Assembly: GCA_964622775.1 (NCBI GenBank)
Contig: CAZUSO010000003.1
Span: 61,181-125,180 of the forward strand
Direction of reading: 5' to 3'
Source: CAZUSO01 sp964622775
GTDB lineage: Bacteria; Bacteroidota; Bacteroidia; Chitinophagales; Chitinophagaceae
Length of the DNA stretch: 64,000 nucleotides
Shown here: positions 1 through 8,023 of the stretch, one piece after another
Layout of the letters: each line of letters opens with the position of its first letter
Position numbering within the stretch: the first letter of the stretch is position 1
Notes under the pieces: generated by a model
Seen by the model: the letters and a program-made list of their open reading frames with translations, nothing else
Told to the model about the DNA's origin: nothing
Database searches by the model: none
Program-made: the position numbers and the translations under genes

Positions 1-1184
1 CCCGTATTCATACCGTAGAGCATGTACTTGCAGCCTTGGCCGGGATGGGCGTGGATAATGTGATGCTGCAGCTCAACGGTTCGGAGATACCCATATTGGA
101 CGGCAGCGCTGCCGGCTTTATTGAAGCTATCGATCAGGCCGGAATTCAAACCCAGGATGCCAAGAAGATTTATTATGCTATCGACACTAATATTCATTAT
201 TACGATCCGGTAAAAAATGTGGATATGCTGGCTATTCCTTCGAATGCCTACCAAATCACTACCATGATCGATTTTAATTCACCAGTGCTGGGAACGCAAC
301 ATGCCGTTCTGAAAAATATCGCGAATTTTAAGAAAGAGATAGCCAACAGCCGTACATTTTGTTTTCTTCATGAACTGGAATTTCTGCTGGAAAACAACCT
401 GATCAAGGGCGGCGACCTCAATAATGCCATTGTGGTGGTGGATAAAAAAATAAGCGATGCCGAGCTGGAAAAGCTGGCACGCATATTCAACAAACAAAAG
501 GTAGCGGTCAAAACCGAAGGTATTTTGAACAATGTACAGCTCCATCATAATAACGAACCTGCCCGGCATAAATTGTTGGACATTGTGGGTGATCTGGCGC
601 TGACGGGTTATGCTATCAATGCGCATATTATCGCCAGTCGCCCGGGCCATACTACCAATGTGGAATTTGCCCGGCGCATCAAGCAATACATCAGGAAAAA
701 CAAACACCTTTCGGCCATTCCTGTGTATGACCCGAATCAGCCTCCGGTTTACGATATTACCCATATTGAAAAATCATTGCCCCATAAATTTCCTTTTTTA
801 TTAGTGGATAAGATTATTCAAATGTCCGATAATGAAGTGGTAGGTATCAAGAATGTTACTTTCAATGAGCAGTTTTTTCAGGGACACTTCCCCGGCAACC
901 CGGTAATGCCCGGCGTTTTGCAGATTGAAGCAATGGCTCAGGTGGGTGGTATTCTGGCACTGAACAACTATACCGATCCTGAAAATTATGACACATACTT
1001 TTTAAAGATTGATAAAGTAAAATTTAAGCAAAAAGTAGTACCCGGCGATACGCTGATCCTGAAGCTGGAGCTGACCAATCCTATCCGTCGCGGTATCTGT
1101 GAGATGCACGGTACTGCTTTTGTAGGCAATAAGATCGCTACGGAAGCCGAACTGGTGGCACAGATATTGCCGAAAGCAAAATAA
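1..1184 (+). CDS. lpxC/fabZ: Bifunctional LpxC/FabZ fusion, 5' partial
   Basis: Fusion of UDP-3-O-acyl-GlcNAc deacetylase (committed step of lipid A synthesis) with 3-hydroxyacyl-ACP dehydratase (fatty acid elongation), both cytoplasmic. The frame is open from base 3, so the start lies upstream of the window. The visible part begins with the LpxC zinc motif HTVEH, and the second zinc pair lies in HKLLDIVGDL (His and Asp at about visible residues 189 and 193). The FabZ domain starts near residue 250 and carries the catalytic motif GHFPGNPVMPG, with His near 295 and Glu near 309. The fusion is standard in Bacteroidota. lpxA follows 71 bp downstream, so this is a lipid A operon; lpxD would be expected upstream, outside the window. 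Identification is very secure; only the N-terminus is missing. Confidence 0.97.
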   Translation, partial: RIHTVEHVLAALAGMGVDNVMLQLNGSEIPILDGSAAGFIEAIDQAGIQTQDAKKIYYAIDTNIHYYDPVKNVDMLAIPSNAYQITTMIDFNSPVLGTQHAVLKNIANFKKEIANSRTFCFLHELEFLLENNLIKGGDLNNAIVVVDKKISDAELEKLARIFNKQKVAVKTEGILNNVQLHHNNEPARHKLLDIVGDLALTGYAINAHIIASRPGHTTNVEFARRIKQYIRKNKHLSAIPVYDPNQPPVYDITHIEKSLPHKFPFLLVDKIIQMSDNEVVGIKNVTFNEQFFQGHFPGNPVMPGVLQIEAMAQVGGILALNNYTDPENYDTYFLKIDKVKFKQKVVPGDTLILKLELTNPIRRGICEMHGTAFVGNKIATEAELVAQILPKAK

Positions 1185-1255
1185 ACAGTCAATAAAAGCT
1201 TGCTGAATTTAATCATGCCATTCACCTGTTATGCCGGCCTCTTAAACATTATTGT

Positions 1256-2056
1256 ATGATTCATCCGCTAACGTATATACATCCCGATGCTAAGATAGGC
1301 AGGGATGTTACCATTGAACCATTTGCGGTCATTCATAAAGATGTGGAAATTGGTGATGGTTCCTGGGTGGCCTCTCATGTTACGATTATGGATGGAGCGC
1401 GCATCGGTAACAATTGCCGGATATTCCCGGGCGCGGTTATTGCTGCTATTCCCCAGGATTTGAAATACAGGGGAGAAGACTCCAAGGTGATTATCGGAAA
1501 TAACTGTACCATCCGGGAATGTGTAACCATCAACCGCGGTACCAGCGATAAGATGATGACTAAAGTTGGCGATAACTGCCTGATTATGGCCTATTGCCAT
1601 ATTGCGCATGATTGTATTATTGGCGACAACTGCATTTTTTCCAATGACACTACACTGGCCGGACATATCTCCATAGGCGATTGTGTTATCCTGGCCGGAC
1701 TGGTAGCGGTACAGCAATTTGTCCGGATTGGAAGGCATGCCTTTATAACCGGAGGTTCTTTGGTGCGCAAGGACGTGCCGCCTTATGTAAAGGCGGCACG
1801 GGAACCGCTTTCTTATGTCGGTGTAAATTCCGTCGGGCTCAAAAGGCGCGGATACAATATTGAAAAAATTAATGAAATCCTGGATATCTACCGGATCCTG
1901 TTCGTGCGCGGCAAAAATGTGGCTCAGGCTATCAATGTCATTGAAGCGGAAATTCCGGTATCCGATGAGCGTGATGAAATATTAACCTTCATCCGGGAAT
2001 CGGGAAGAGGTATCATGCGGGGCTTTACGCGAAGAAGCAATGAAGATATGTCTTAA
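1256..2056 (+). CDS. lpxA: Acyl-ACP--UDP-GlcNAc O-acyltransferase
   Basis: First enzyme of lipid A synthesis; it transfers a 3-hydroxyacyl chain from ACP to UDP-GlcNAc. At 266 residues it has the usual family length. The N-terminal two thirds is a left-handed beta-helix of hexapeptide repeats (for example IGRDVT, IGDGSW, IGNNCR, VGDNCL, IGDNCI). The catalytic His is in HIAHDC (about residue 118). The C-terminal helical part follows ITGGSLVRKDVPPY. It sits 71 bp after lpxC/fabZ, and its last 17 bases overlap the start of the ABC ATPase gene, which suggests co-transcription and translational coupling. The ATG at 1256 is the only sensible start, since the first repeat begins directly after it. 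Confidence 0.97.
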   Translation: MIHPLTYIHPDAKIGRDVTIEPFAVIHKDVEIGDGSWVASHVTIMDGARIGNNCRIFPGAVIAAIPQDLKYRGEDSKVIIGNNCTIRECVTINRGTSDKMMTKVGDNCLIMAYCHIAHDCIIGDNCIFSNDTTLAGHISIGDCVILAGLVAVQQFVRIGRHAFITGGSLVRKDVPPYVKAAREPLSYVGVNSVGLKRRGYNIEKINEILDIYRILFVRGKNVAQAINVIEAEIPVSDERDEILTFIRESGRGIMRGFTRRSNEDMS

Positions 2057-2657
2057 TCAAATCAGCAAGCGATACCATAATCACTGGATATTCAAAAACA
2101 TCAGTTATGTTTTCGAAGGTGTCGGCGCTTATGCCTTGCTGGGTGTGAATGGCTCGGGTAAATCCACATTGCTGCGTATCATCGGTGGTATGCAGGCCTG
2201 CAATGCCGGACGGATTGATTATTCGCTTGCCGGAGTGGCTGTCAGTCCGGAACTGGTTTTTGAAAAAGTCAGTTATTGTGCGCCGGGTATGGATTTGATT
2301 GAAGAATTGACCCTCACCGAATTTTTGAAATTTCATTTCGCCTTTAAAAAGATAATTCCCGGCTACAGCATTAATGCCATTATGGATCGGATGCAGTTGT
2401 CCAATGCCTCGGATAAATTCATCCGGGATTTTTCATCCGGGATGAAGCAAAGAGCGAAGCTGGCACAAGCCTTTTTTTCGGATACCCCTTTATTGCTGTT
2501 GGATGAACCCTGTAGTAATCTCGATCAGCAGGGGGTAGATTTGTATCAGGAATGTCTTGTAGAATTTGCAGCGAATCGGTTGACTATTATTGCGTCAAAT
2601 GATCACCGTGAATACCGGCAGGCGCAGATTGCAATTACTCTGGAAGATTATAAATAA
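2040..2657 (+). CDS. ABC transporter ATP-binding protein
   Basis: Stand-alone ATPase subunit of 205 residues. Walker A is GVNGSGKST (about 35-43), the ABC signature is FSSGMKQ (131-137) and Walker B is LLLLDEP (151-157). The start codon lies inside the end of lpxA (17-base overlap, different frame). No permease gene is next to it, so the transported substrate cannot be read from context. The short length and degenerate C-terminus resemble ATPases of small exporters rather than importers. Linkage to lpxC/fabZ-lpxA hints at, but does not prove, an envelope or lipid role. The ATP-binding function is certain from motifs; the partner is unknown. Confidence 0.9.
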   Translation: MKICLNQISKRYHNHWIFKNISYVFEGVGAYALLGVNGSGKSTLLRIIGGMQACNAGRIDYSLAGVAVSPELVFEKVSYCAPGMDLIEELTLTEFLKFHFAFKKIIPGYSINAIMDRMQLSNASDKFIRDFSSGMKQRAKLAQAFFSDTPLLLLDEPCSNLDQQGVDLYQECLVEFAANRLTIIASNDHREYRQAQIAITLEDYK

Positions 2658-3188
2658 CCGGCGTATCGGTTTCCTTTGGTGACGTTCCTGCACCAACCAA
2701 CTAACAAGGGTATTGTGTTCTTCCTCTTTTATGTCATTCCGTAGGAATTGTTCAGTGAAGTTAATCTAAAGCGGTTTACAGATGCTTGCAGCATGATATC
2801 AGCAGTAGCATGTGACTGGTGGCGGAACCACCCACGGCGACTGCTAAATCGAAACTAACGCCTGAGACATCGAAGTACTAACTTCCGCCGTTGTTGGCAT
2901 TTTCATCAACAATAAACATACGGTGGTGTCATGAATTAGCGGAAATGAGATTCTAATACAACAGGTGATCAATATTTTGAAAATGAACATCACTTAATTT
3001 GCGCTACCGCCAATTATCCATCCAATTTGAGATGCAATTGTTTCAAAATACAAATCTGTACCACATAATATCGCTCCGTAATTTAGTGTTATTGCCCTGG
3101 CAGCTATTTAAACTGCGCGCCTTCATCTCTAATCCGTCTCCGATGTGTCCAATAGAGAATAAGCTCATTTATTCAGGATGAATAACGG
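2658..3188. other. Intergenic region with repeat copies, no gene seen
   Basis: About 530 bases without a convincing reading frame. It holds one copy of a roughly 65-bp dispersed repeat (2732-2796; ends GTCAT and a near ATGAC, with the internal hairpin ATGCT-TGC-AGCAT) and a copy of a second short repeat (2894-2918, TTGGCATTTTCATCAACAAT). Related copies lie near 40.4, 52.8, 59.7 and 63.0-63.2 kb. The 60-codon frame at 2999-3181 has no recognisable content and no start context. Confidence 0.6.
2732..2796. repeat. Dispersed ~65-bp repeat, copy A
   Basis: Begins GTCATTCCGTAGGAATT and ends with AGATGCTTGCAGCATGAT. The same two blocks recur at 40362-40410 and 63003-63062, with a half copy at 63170-63206. 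The terminal GTCAT/ATGAC inverted repeat and the inner ATGCT/AGCAT hairpin suggest a REP-like or MITE-like unit. Confidence 0.6.
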
Positions 3189-3196
3189 TATATTTG
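3189..3196 (+). promoter_or_regulatory. Bacteroidota -7 box for the MFS gene
   Basis: TATATTTG matches the TAnnTTTG consensus of the Bacteroidota housekeeping promoter, 16 bases before the ATG at 3213. No clear TTTG -33 element is present at the expected distance, so only the -7 half is supported. Confidence 0.5.
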
Positions 3197-3212
3197 TGCC
3201 TGATTTTTTCAA

Positions 3213-4463
3213 ATGACAACTCCTCTCAACCAATCTAAAAATGCCCTGGTATTTATCTTTATTACATTGCTGATTGATGTAATGGGCATGGCCATTATCA
3301 TACCCGTAATCCCGAAATTAATTGAGGAACTCATACAGGGTGATGTCAATGCCGCTGCGCGATACGGAGGCTGGCTCTTGTTTACCTTCGCCTTATTGCA
3401 ATTTATCTGTTCGCCTATACTGGGAGGACTTAGTGACCGGTATGGCCGCAGGCCCGTTCTGCTGATTGCGCTCCTGGGTATGGGCGTGGATTATCTCTTT
3501 CAGGCATGGGCGCCTTCAATTGGCTGGCTGTTTGTCGGGCGTGCGCTTGCCGGCGTTGCGGGCGCCAGTTTCACCACAGCCAGCGCTTTTATTGCCGATG
3601 TAAGCATTCCGGAAAAACGTGCGCAGAATTTTGGGCTGATTGGCGTGGCCTTCGGACTGGGGTTTATCATTGGCCCTGTTATCGGCGGCTTATTTGCTCA
3701 GTTCGGTTCCCGTGTGCCCTTTATTGTTTCCGCAGTTTTTGCATTTGCCAACTTTACTTACGGCTATTTCGCCCTGCCCGAGTCTTTAAGTATCCGGCAC
3801 CGCCGCAGGTTTGAGTGGAAGCGGGCCAACGCAGTAGGTTCCTTGCTCGGCTTGCGAAAATACTCGGTGGTGTCGGGTCTGTTGTTATCCTTTGTGTTTG
3901 TGTTTCTCGCCGGTTATGCGGTGCAGTCGGTATGGACTTATTACACGATGTACAAATTCGGATGGGATGAAGCTATGGTAGGTATTTCCTTAGGCGTAGT
4001 AGGCGCCCTGGTCATGTTCGTTCAGGGTTTTCTGATCCGGAAGGTCATTCCGAAATACGGGCAATCCCGATCGGTGTTTGTCGGTTTTTTACTGTATGCA
4101 CTCGGACTCACCCTCTTTGCGTTTGCCACACAGGGCTGGATGATGTTTGTGTTCTTAGTGCCTTATTGCCTCGGAGGCATTGCCGGGCCGGCGTTGCAGG
4201 GTATCATATCGGGGCAGGTGCCTTCCAGCGAGCAGGGCGAATTGCAGGGTGGCCTGGCGAGTATCATGAGTGTTACTTCCATAGTTGGCCCGCTGATGAT
4301 GAACTATTTATTTTCTTACTTTTCCGGTGAAAATGCCCCATTCCATTTTCCGGGTATGCCCTATCTGACCGGTGCGCTGTTTATGGTTGTAGCAGCTTTG
4401 CTTGCCATCCCGACACTGAATCATATTCGTGATATGCATAAAGCGGCACGGCAGCAATCATGA
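3213..4463 (+). CDS. MFS transporter, TCR/Tet family
   Basis: Drug:H+ antiporter-like inner membrane protein of 416 residues with about twelve hydrophobic segments. MFS motif A is GGLSDRYGRRP (loop 2-3, about residue 71), and the region around GVAFGLGFIIGPVIGGL has the glycine/proline pattern of motif C, typical of antiporters. The overall pattern, including LIDVMGMAIIIPVIPKLI at the N-terminus, is that of the TetA-like TCR family, which is widespread in Bacteroidota chromosomes and often not a true tetracycline resistance gene. It is followed 18 bp later by a GT9 gene, possibly in one transcript. Substrate unknown; resistance should not be assumed. Confidence 0.9.
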   Translation: MTTPLNQSKNALVFIFITLLIDVMGMAIIIPVIPKLIEELIQGDVNAAARYGGWLLFTFALLQFICSPILGGLSDRYGRRPVLLIALLGMGVDYLFQAWAPSIGWLFVGRALAGVAGASFTTASAFIADVSIPEKRAQNFGLIGVAFGLGFIIGPVIGGLFAQFGSRVPFIVSAVFAFANFTYGYFALPESLSIRHRRRFEWKRANAVGSLLGLRKYSVVSGLLLSFVFVFLAGYAVQSVWTYYTMYKFGWDEAMVGISLGVVGALVMFVQGFLIRKVIPKYGQSRSVFVGFLLYALGLTLFAFATQGWMMFVFLVPYCLGGIAGPALQGIISGQVPSSEQGELQGGLASIMSVTSIVGPLMMNYLFSYFSGENAPFHFPGMPYLTGALFMVVAALLAIPTLNHIRDMHKAARQQS

Positions 4464-4481
4464 TTAAAAAATAAATCAGCC

Positions 4482-5537
4482 ATGTCATTATTCCGAAAGA
4501 AGAAAATAAAGCCGCCCGTACAACGCATTTTAGTGATCCGGTTTTCCTCTATTGGCGATATCGTGCTTACCACACCCGTAATGCGTAATATCAAAAGAGC
4601 TTACCCGGATGTGGAACTGCATTTTTTAATCAGAAAAAATTTCAGCGCTGTCCTCGCGGGCAATCCATACATTGATGTCGTTCATGAACTGGATAAGGAC
4701 TTGAATGGGGTCATTGATCATCTGAAAAAAATCCATTTTAACTATGTGATTGACCTGCAGAAAAGTTTCCGGAGCCTACGAGTCAGGAATGCACTTGGCG
4801 TAAAATCGTTCACCTTTCCCAAGCTTAATATTCAAAAATGGCTTTATACTAATTTTAAATGGAACGCCCTGCCTGACGAAAGTATAGTAAACCGTTATTT
4901 CAAGGCGGTAAGCAAATTGGGTATCAGGAATGACGGCGCAGGGCTGGATTATTTTATTCCCGCTGAAAAAGAAACCAAACAGGATGATATCCCTATGGGA
5001 CACTGGGCGGGGTTTGTAGGTTGCGTGATTGGCGGTTCTTTTGCTACCAAAAAATTTCCGGTTGACAAATGGAAAGCTTTGCTGCAGCTGATTCCTTACC
5101 CTGTGGTATTATTAGGAGGGCCGGAGGATCGGGAAGACGGACAGCTCATCATGGCAGGCAATGAGGGAAAAGTGTATAATGCCTGCGGAAAATTTAACCT
5201 TACGGAATCGGCGCATCTGGTACAGCGTGCAAAGGTTATCGTCACTAATGATACCGGGCTGATGCATATTGCGGCGGCCTGGCAAAAGCCGATCATTTCG
5301 CTATGGGGCAATACCACACCCTGGTTGGGCATGTTTCCCTATTATGGATATAATGATATTCAACATACTGTTGCGCTGCAGTCGGTGACAATGGAAGTAA
5401 CTAACCTGTCCTGCCGGCCCTGCAGTAAAATCGGTTATCCGGACTGTCCCAAAAAACATTTCCGGTGTATGAATGATTTGGATGAAAATGAAATTGCAAA
5501 AAATGTTATTAAACTTTGGGAAGCGGATAAAAAATAA
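4482..5537 (+). CDS. Glycosyltransferase family 9 (heptosyltransferase-like)
   Basis: 351 residues. The N-terminus ILVIRFSSIGDIVLTTPVMR is the diagnostic GT9 start. The C-terminal half carries the nucleotide-sugar site with VTNDTGLMHIAAAW and SLWGNTTPW. A cysteine-rich tail (LSCRPCSKIGYPDCPKKHF) is a usual feature of this family. Such enzymes add heptose or related sugars to the LPS inner core at the cytoplasmic face, but the acceptor here is not known. The gene lies 18 bp after the MFS gene, and the META lipoprotein gene follows 25 bp later. The ATG at 4482 is well placed ahead of a short basic leader before the first beta strand. Confidence 0.92.
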   Translation: MSLFRKKKIKPPVQRILVIRFSSIGDIVLTTPVMRNIKRAYPDVELHFLIRKNFSAVLAGNPYIDVVHELDKDLNGVIDHLKKIHFNYVIDLQKSFRSLRVRNALGVKSFTFPKLNIQKWLYTNFKWNALPDESIVNRYFKAVSKLGIRNDGAGLDYFIPAEKETKQDDIPMGHWAGFVGCVIGGSFATKKFPVDKWKALLQLIPYPVVLLGGPEDREDGQLIMAGNEGKVYNACGKFNLTESAHLVQRAKVIVTNDTGLMHIAAAWQKPIISLWGNTTPWLGMFPYYGYNDIQHTVALQSVTMEVTNLSCRPCSKIGYPDCPKKHFRCMNDLDENEIAKNVIKLWEADKK

Positions 5538-5562
5538 TATCTTGCCATCCAAACACTATTTA

Positions 5563-6027
5563 ATGATGATTCAAAATACCGTATTTCGCTTGAAATTTCT
5601 GCTTTTTGCTGTGATAGCCGTGTCCTTATTTACTGCTACGTCCTGCGCTATGTTCAGGAAGAATTCAGATACCGTGAGCCAAAGTCCTTTGACCGGAACG
5701 GTTTGGGTGTTACAGTCCATAAACGGATTCCAGATGGAAGCGGAAATACAAAAAACGCCTTCTCTCAGTTTTTCCGATACCGCACTCCGCGTGGGCGGTA
5801 ACGGAGGTTGTAACGGATTTGGCGGAGATTATACCCTGAAAGGAAAACAGATCAAATTTGGCAGAATGTTGAGTACCATGATGTATTGCGAGCATGGGTC
5901 ACAAACCGAAAAAGCCTATCTGGCTGCATTGGGAAAGGTTGATGCTTACAAGATAGAAGGAGATAAGCTCTACCTGCTTTCCGGTGAAACAACTATGTTG
6001 GAATTTATTATGAAAAAGGCGGATTAA
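5563..6027 (+). CDS. META domain lipoprotein (HslJ-like)
   Basis: 155-residue envelope lipoprotein. The start is taken at the ATG at 5563, because a longer frame would run into the preceding glycosyltransferase gene. The leader MMIQNTVFRLKFLLF ends in the lipobox TATSC, with the lipidated Cys at about residue 28. The META domain follows, with LTGTVWVLQSINGF, then GGNGGCNGFGGDYTL, and MLSTMMYCEHGSQTEKAYL, all characteristic of HslJ/META proteins. Function in the family is poorly defined (heat-shock or envelope-stress associated in enterobacteria). The assignment to the family is strong; the role is open. Confidence 0.9.
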   Translation: MMIQNTVFRLKFLLFAVIAVSLFTATSCAMFRKNSDTVSQSPLTGTVWVLQSINGFQMEAEIQKTPSLSFSDTALRVGGNGGCNGFGGDYTLKGKQIKFGRMLSTMMYCEHGSQTEKAYLAALGKVDAYKIEGDKLYLLSGETTMLEFIMKKAD

Positions 6028-6036
6028 TAAAAATAA

Positions 6037-6067
6037 TTTGGTGCAAACCAAAAATGTATTAATTTTG
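6037..6067 (+). promoter_or_regulatory. Bacteroidota promoter of rplU
   Basis: TTTG at 6037-6040, a 19-base spacer, then TAATTTTG at 6060-6067. This is a full match to the -33/-7 consensus. The ATG of rplU is at 6086, giving a very short leader. Confidence 0.75.
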
Positions 6068-6085
6068 CGCAAATTTTCTAGGAAT

Positions 6086-6388
6086 ATGTTTGCAGTAGTA
6101 TCAATAGCCGGACAACAATTCAGGGTGAAAGCCAATGATGAATTATATGTACATCGCCTCGAAGGAGCAGCAGGTGATACCGTTGAGTTTAAGGATGTAG
6201 TAATGTCGGGCGAAGGCGGAAACATTGCGGTAGGCAGTGCGGTAAAGTCCGTAATCAAAGCCGAGATTTTGGGACACCTTAAAGGCGACAAAGTTTTAAT
6301 CTTTAAGAAAAAACGCCGGAAGGGTTATCAAAAGCTCAACGGTCACCGCCAGTGCCTGACTAAAATTAAAATCAACGAAATTGTCTAA
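6086..6388 (+). CDS. rplU: 50S ribosomal protein L21
   Basis: Structural protein of the large subunit, 100 residues. It starts MFAVVSIAGQQFRVKANDEL and carries the conserved basic C-terminal stretch KKRRKGYQKLNGHRQ. The start at 6086 is preferred over upstream in-frame codons because L21 proteins begin directly with this beta strand and because the promoter at 6037-6067 overlaps the longer reading. It is followed by rpmA, the usual L21-L27 pair. Confidence 0.97.
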   Translation: MFAVVSIAGQQFRVKANDELYVHRLEGAAGDTVEFKDVVMSGEGGNIAVGSAVKSVIKAEILGHLKGDKVLIFKKKRRKGYQKLNGHRQCLTKIKINEIV

Positions 6389-6398
6389 TTAAAATTTT

Positions 6399-6431
6399 TT
6401 TGATTATTCGGTTTATTATTATTTAACTTTG
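6399..6431 (+). promoter_or_regulatory. Bacteroidota promoter of rpmA
   Basis: TTTG at 6399-6402, a 21-base spacer, then TAACTTTG at 6424-6431; the ATG follows at 6450. It implies that rpmA also has its own promoter in addition to read-through from rplU. Confidence 0.65.
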
Positions 6432-6449
6432 TAACAATCTTATTAAGAA

Positions 6450-6716
6450 ATGGCACATAAAAAAGGTGAAGGTAGCGTAAAGAATGGACGTGATTCTCAT
6501 AGTAAGCGTTTGGGCGTTAAAATCTATGGAGGACAGCCTGCCATCACCGGAAATATTATCGTTCGTCAGCGCGGAACTGTTTATCACCCCGGCGCTAATG
6601 TAGGACTTGGAAAGGATTTTACCATTTTTGCGATGGCAGATGGAATTGTTGAGTTCAGAAAGACCCGGAATAAAACCACAATTTCAATTAATGAAGTAAG
6701 TACCGCTGAGGCCTGA
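6450..6716 (+). CDS. rpmA: 50S ribosomal protein L27
   Basis: 88-residue large-subunit protein. It begins MAHKKGEGSVKNGRDSHSKR and contains GGQPAITGNIIVRQRGT and HPGANVGLGKD, all classical L27 motifs; its N-terminal arm reaches the peptidyl transferase centre in known ribosomes. It does not carry the cleavable N-terminal extension found in Firmicutes L27. It lies 61 bp after rplU. Confidence 0.97.
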   Translation: MAHKKGEGSVKNGRDSHSKRLGVKIYGGQPAITGNIIVRQRGTVYHPGANVGLGKDFTIFAMADGIVEFRKTRNKTTISINEVSTAEA

Positions 6717-6782
6717 TGGCTTTCGGCGGTTTGCCATAAATAAAGAGCTTTTTATTTTCTAACCCCCTAAATTCAATTAAGT

Positions 6783-7124
6783 ATGGCAACTGCAAAAAAA
6801 GCTGCTCCGAAGAAAGCAGCCGCAAAAAAAGCAGCACCTAAGAAGGCTGCTGCCAAAAAGGCTGCTCCTAAAAAGGCTGCTGCTCCTAAGAAAGCCGCCC
6901 CTAAAAAGGCTGCTGCACCCAAGAAAGCCGCTCCTAAAAAGGCCGCTGCTCCTAAGAAAGCCGCTCCTAAAAAAGCTGCTGCTCCTAAGAAAGCCGCCCC
7001 TAAAAAGGCTGCCGCTCCTAAGAAAGCCGCCCCTAAAAAGGCTGTTGCTGCCAAAGCTGCCGCTCCTAAAGCGACTAAAGCTCCTGTTAAGAAGGCTGCT
7101 CCTAAAAAGGCTGCAAAAAAGTAA
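6783..7124 (+). CDS. Histone H1-like lysine/alanine/proline-rich protein
   Basis: 113 residues made almost only of Lys, Ala and Pro: AKKAAPKKAAAKK repeats at the N-terminus, then alternating AAPKK (5) and AAAPKK (6) units, a period of 11 residues (33 bp) from about residue 26 to 86. Low-complexity proteins of this kind resemble eukaryotic histone H1 tails and bacterial AlgP/Hc-like proteins, and are thought to bind DNA through charge. There is no folded domain. The mirror-image frame on the other strand (6773-7201) is a compositional shadow. Identity as a nucleoid-type basic protein is inference from composition; it could also bind RNA. Confidence 0.8.
   Translation: MATAKKAAPKKAAAKKAAPKKAAAKKAAPKKAAAPKKAAPKKAAAPKKAAPKKAAAPKKAAPKKAAAPKKAAPKKAAAPKKAAPKKAVAAKAAAPKATKAPVKKAAPKKAAKK
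6858..7040 (+). repeat. 33-bp coding tandem repeat
   Basis: Roughly five to six near-identical copies of a 33-bp unit (two blocks, one built around GCTGCTCCTAAGAAAGCC and one around GCCCCTAAAAAG) inside the H1-like gene. Copies differ mainly at third codon positions. Such an array is prone to copy-number change by slippage without frameshift. Confidence 0.8.
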
Positions 7125-7155
7125 AGGATTAATATTTCAACAATTGATTTTGAGC

Positions 7156-7187
7156 CCCGCTGCATTACCTGTGGCGGGTTTTTCTTT
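7156..7187 (+). terminator. Possible Rho-independent terminator after the H1-like gene
   Basis: CCCGC (7156-7160) pairs with GCGGG (7174-7178) and is followed by TTTTTCTTTT. The stem is short, so the call is moderate. Confidence 0.5.
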
Positions 7188-7246
7188 TCAAACCGGGGCA
7201 ATTTATTTTGAGTATTTTCGTTTATGAAACCTTGAATTACTTCTCA

Positions 7247-7981
7247 ATGAAAGTATTGCTGTTCTCGTGGTTTTTTTGTTTTTGTATTTTCCCCGCTTTT
7301 GCACAGGGGCAACAATTTTCAGGCGTTGTGAACGACATAGAAGATGGCAGCCCGCTTTCAGGCGTTTTCGTGGATAACGGCACACGGGGAAGCTCTGCAG
7401 TAACCAATGCGAAGGGGGAGTTTAATATTGTGGCACAGCCCGGTGATGCCATATGTTTTTCCCTTGTCGGTTATGATAGCATCAATATATCGGTTCCGGC
7501 GTCGATCAATGGAGCTGCCTTTAGAAGAATCAGTATGAAGAGAGCCGTTTTTATTTTGGATGAAGTGCAAATCAACAGTCCGCTTACTCCATACCAGCGG
7601 GATTCGATTTCGCGCCGTCGTACCTATGCCCGGGATCTGGACTGGCAAAAAGAACGCTCTGTAATGAGCCCTTTTTCTGCCATTGCAGATAATATCTCCC
7701 GGAAAAGCAGGATGCGCTGGCGCTTTCAGCGAAATTTTCAAAAATGGGAAGATGAAAAATATACAGCAACCCGTTATACGCCTGAGCTGGTGCAGTCGCT
7801 TACGGGATTGACCGGCAATATCTGCTACCAGTTTATGGCCGCTTATCCGATGGATCCGGATTATGCCCGTGTGGCTACCGATTTGGAAATACAGATGTGG
7901 ATCCGCTATAATTACAAAAACTGGATAAAAAAATCCCGGGAGGAGCGGGTGCAGGTATTGCCTGATTCCATTCCCAGGTAA
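7247..7981 (+). CDS. Secreted carboxypeptidase-regulatory-like domain protein, paralog 1
   Basis: 244 residues from the ATG at 7247, which directly opens a signal peptide (MKVLLFSWFFCFCIFPAFAQ). An N-terminal beta-sandwich of the CarboxypepD_reg-like type follows (QFSGVVNDIEDGSPLSGVF ... GEFNIVAQPGDAICFSLVG, about residues 22-105). The C-terminal ~130 residues hold SPLTPYQRDSISRRRTY and the block YTPELVQSLTGLTG ... FMAAYPMDPDYARVATDLEI. No enzyme motif is visible. The next gene (8024-8767) is a clear tandem paralog. Such two-part proteins occur in Chitinophagaceae without known role; an outer membrane or periplasmic accessory function is a guess. Confidence 0.8.
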   Translation: MKVLLFSWFFCFCIFPAFAQGQQFSGVVNDIEDGSPLSGVFVDNGTRGSSAVTNAKGEFNIVAQPGDAICFSLVGYDSINISVPASINGAAFRRISMKRAVFILDEVQINSPLTPYQRDSISRRRTYARDLDWQKERSVMSPFSAIADNISRKSRMRWRFQRNFQKWEDEKYTATRYTPELVQSLTGLTGNICYQFMAAYPMDPDYARVATDLEIQMWIRYNYKNWIKKSREERVQVLPDSIPR

Positions 7982-8000
7982 AAAGCTGCGCTTTAGATGG

Positions 8001-8008
8001 TATATTTG
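8001..8008 (+). promoter_or_regulatory. Bacteroidota -7 box before paralog 2
   Basis: TATATTTG, a perfect TAnnTTTG match, 15 bases before the ATG at 8024. No convincing -33 element; the site lies just after the stop of paralog 1. Confidence 0.45.
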
Positions 8009-8023
8009 CGGCTGACTGAAACG

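Noticed and set aside
2999..3181. Short frame between the ABC ATPase and MFS genes
   Set aside because: 60 codons without signal, motif or promoter; overlaps the region of dispersed repeats.
3213..4463. Tetracycline resistance determinant
   Set aside because: TCR/Tet family membership alone does not show resistance; there is no TetR gene or mobile context nearby.
6773..7201. Minus-strand Ala/Gly/Leu/Phe repeat protein opposite the H1-like gene
   Set aside because: A by-product of the 33-bp repeat; the plus frame has the protein-like ATG context and a normal neighbour order.
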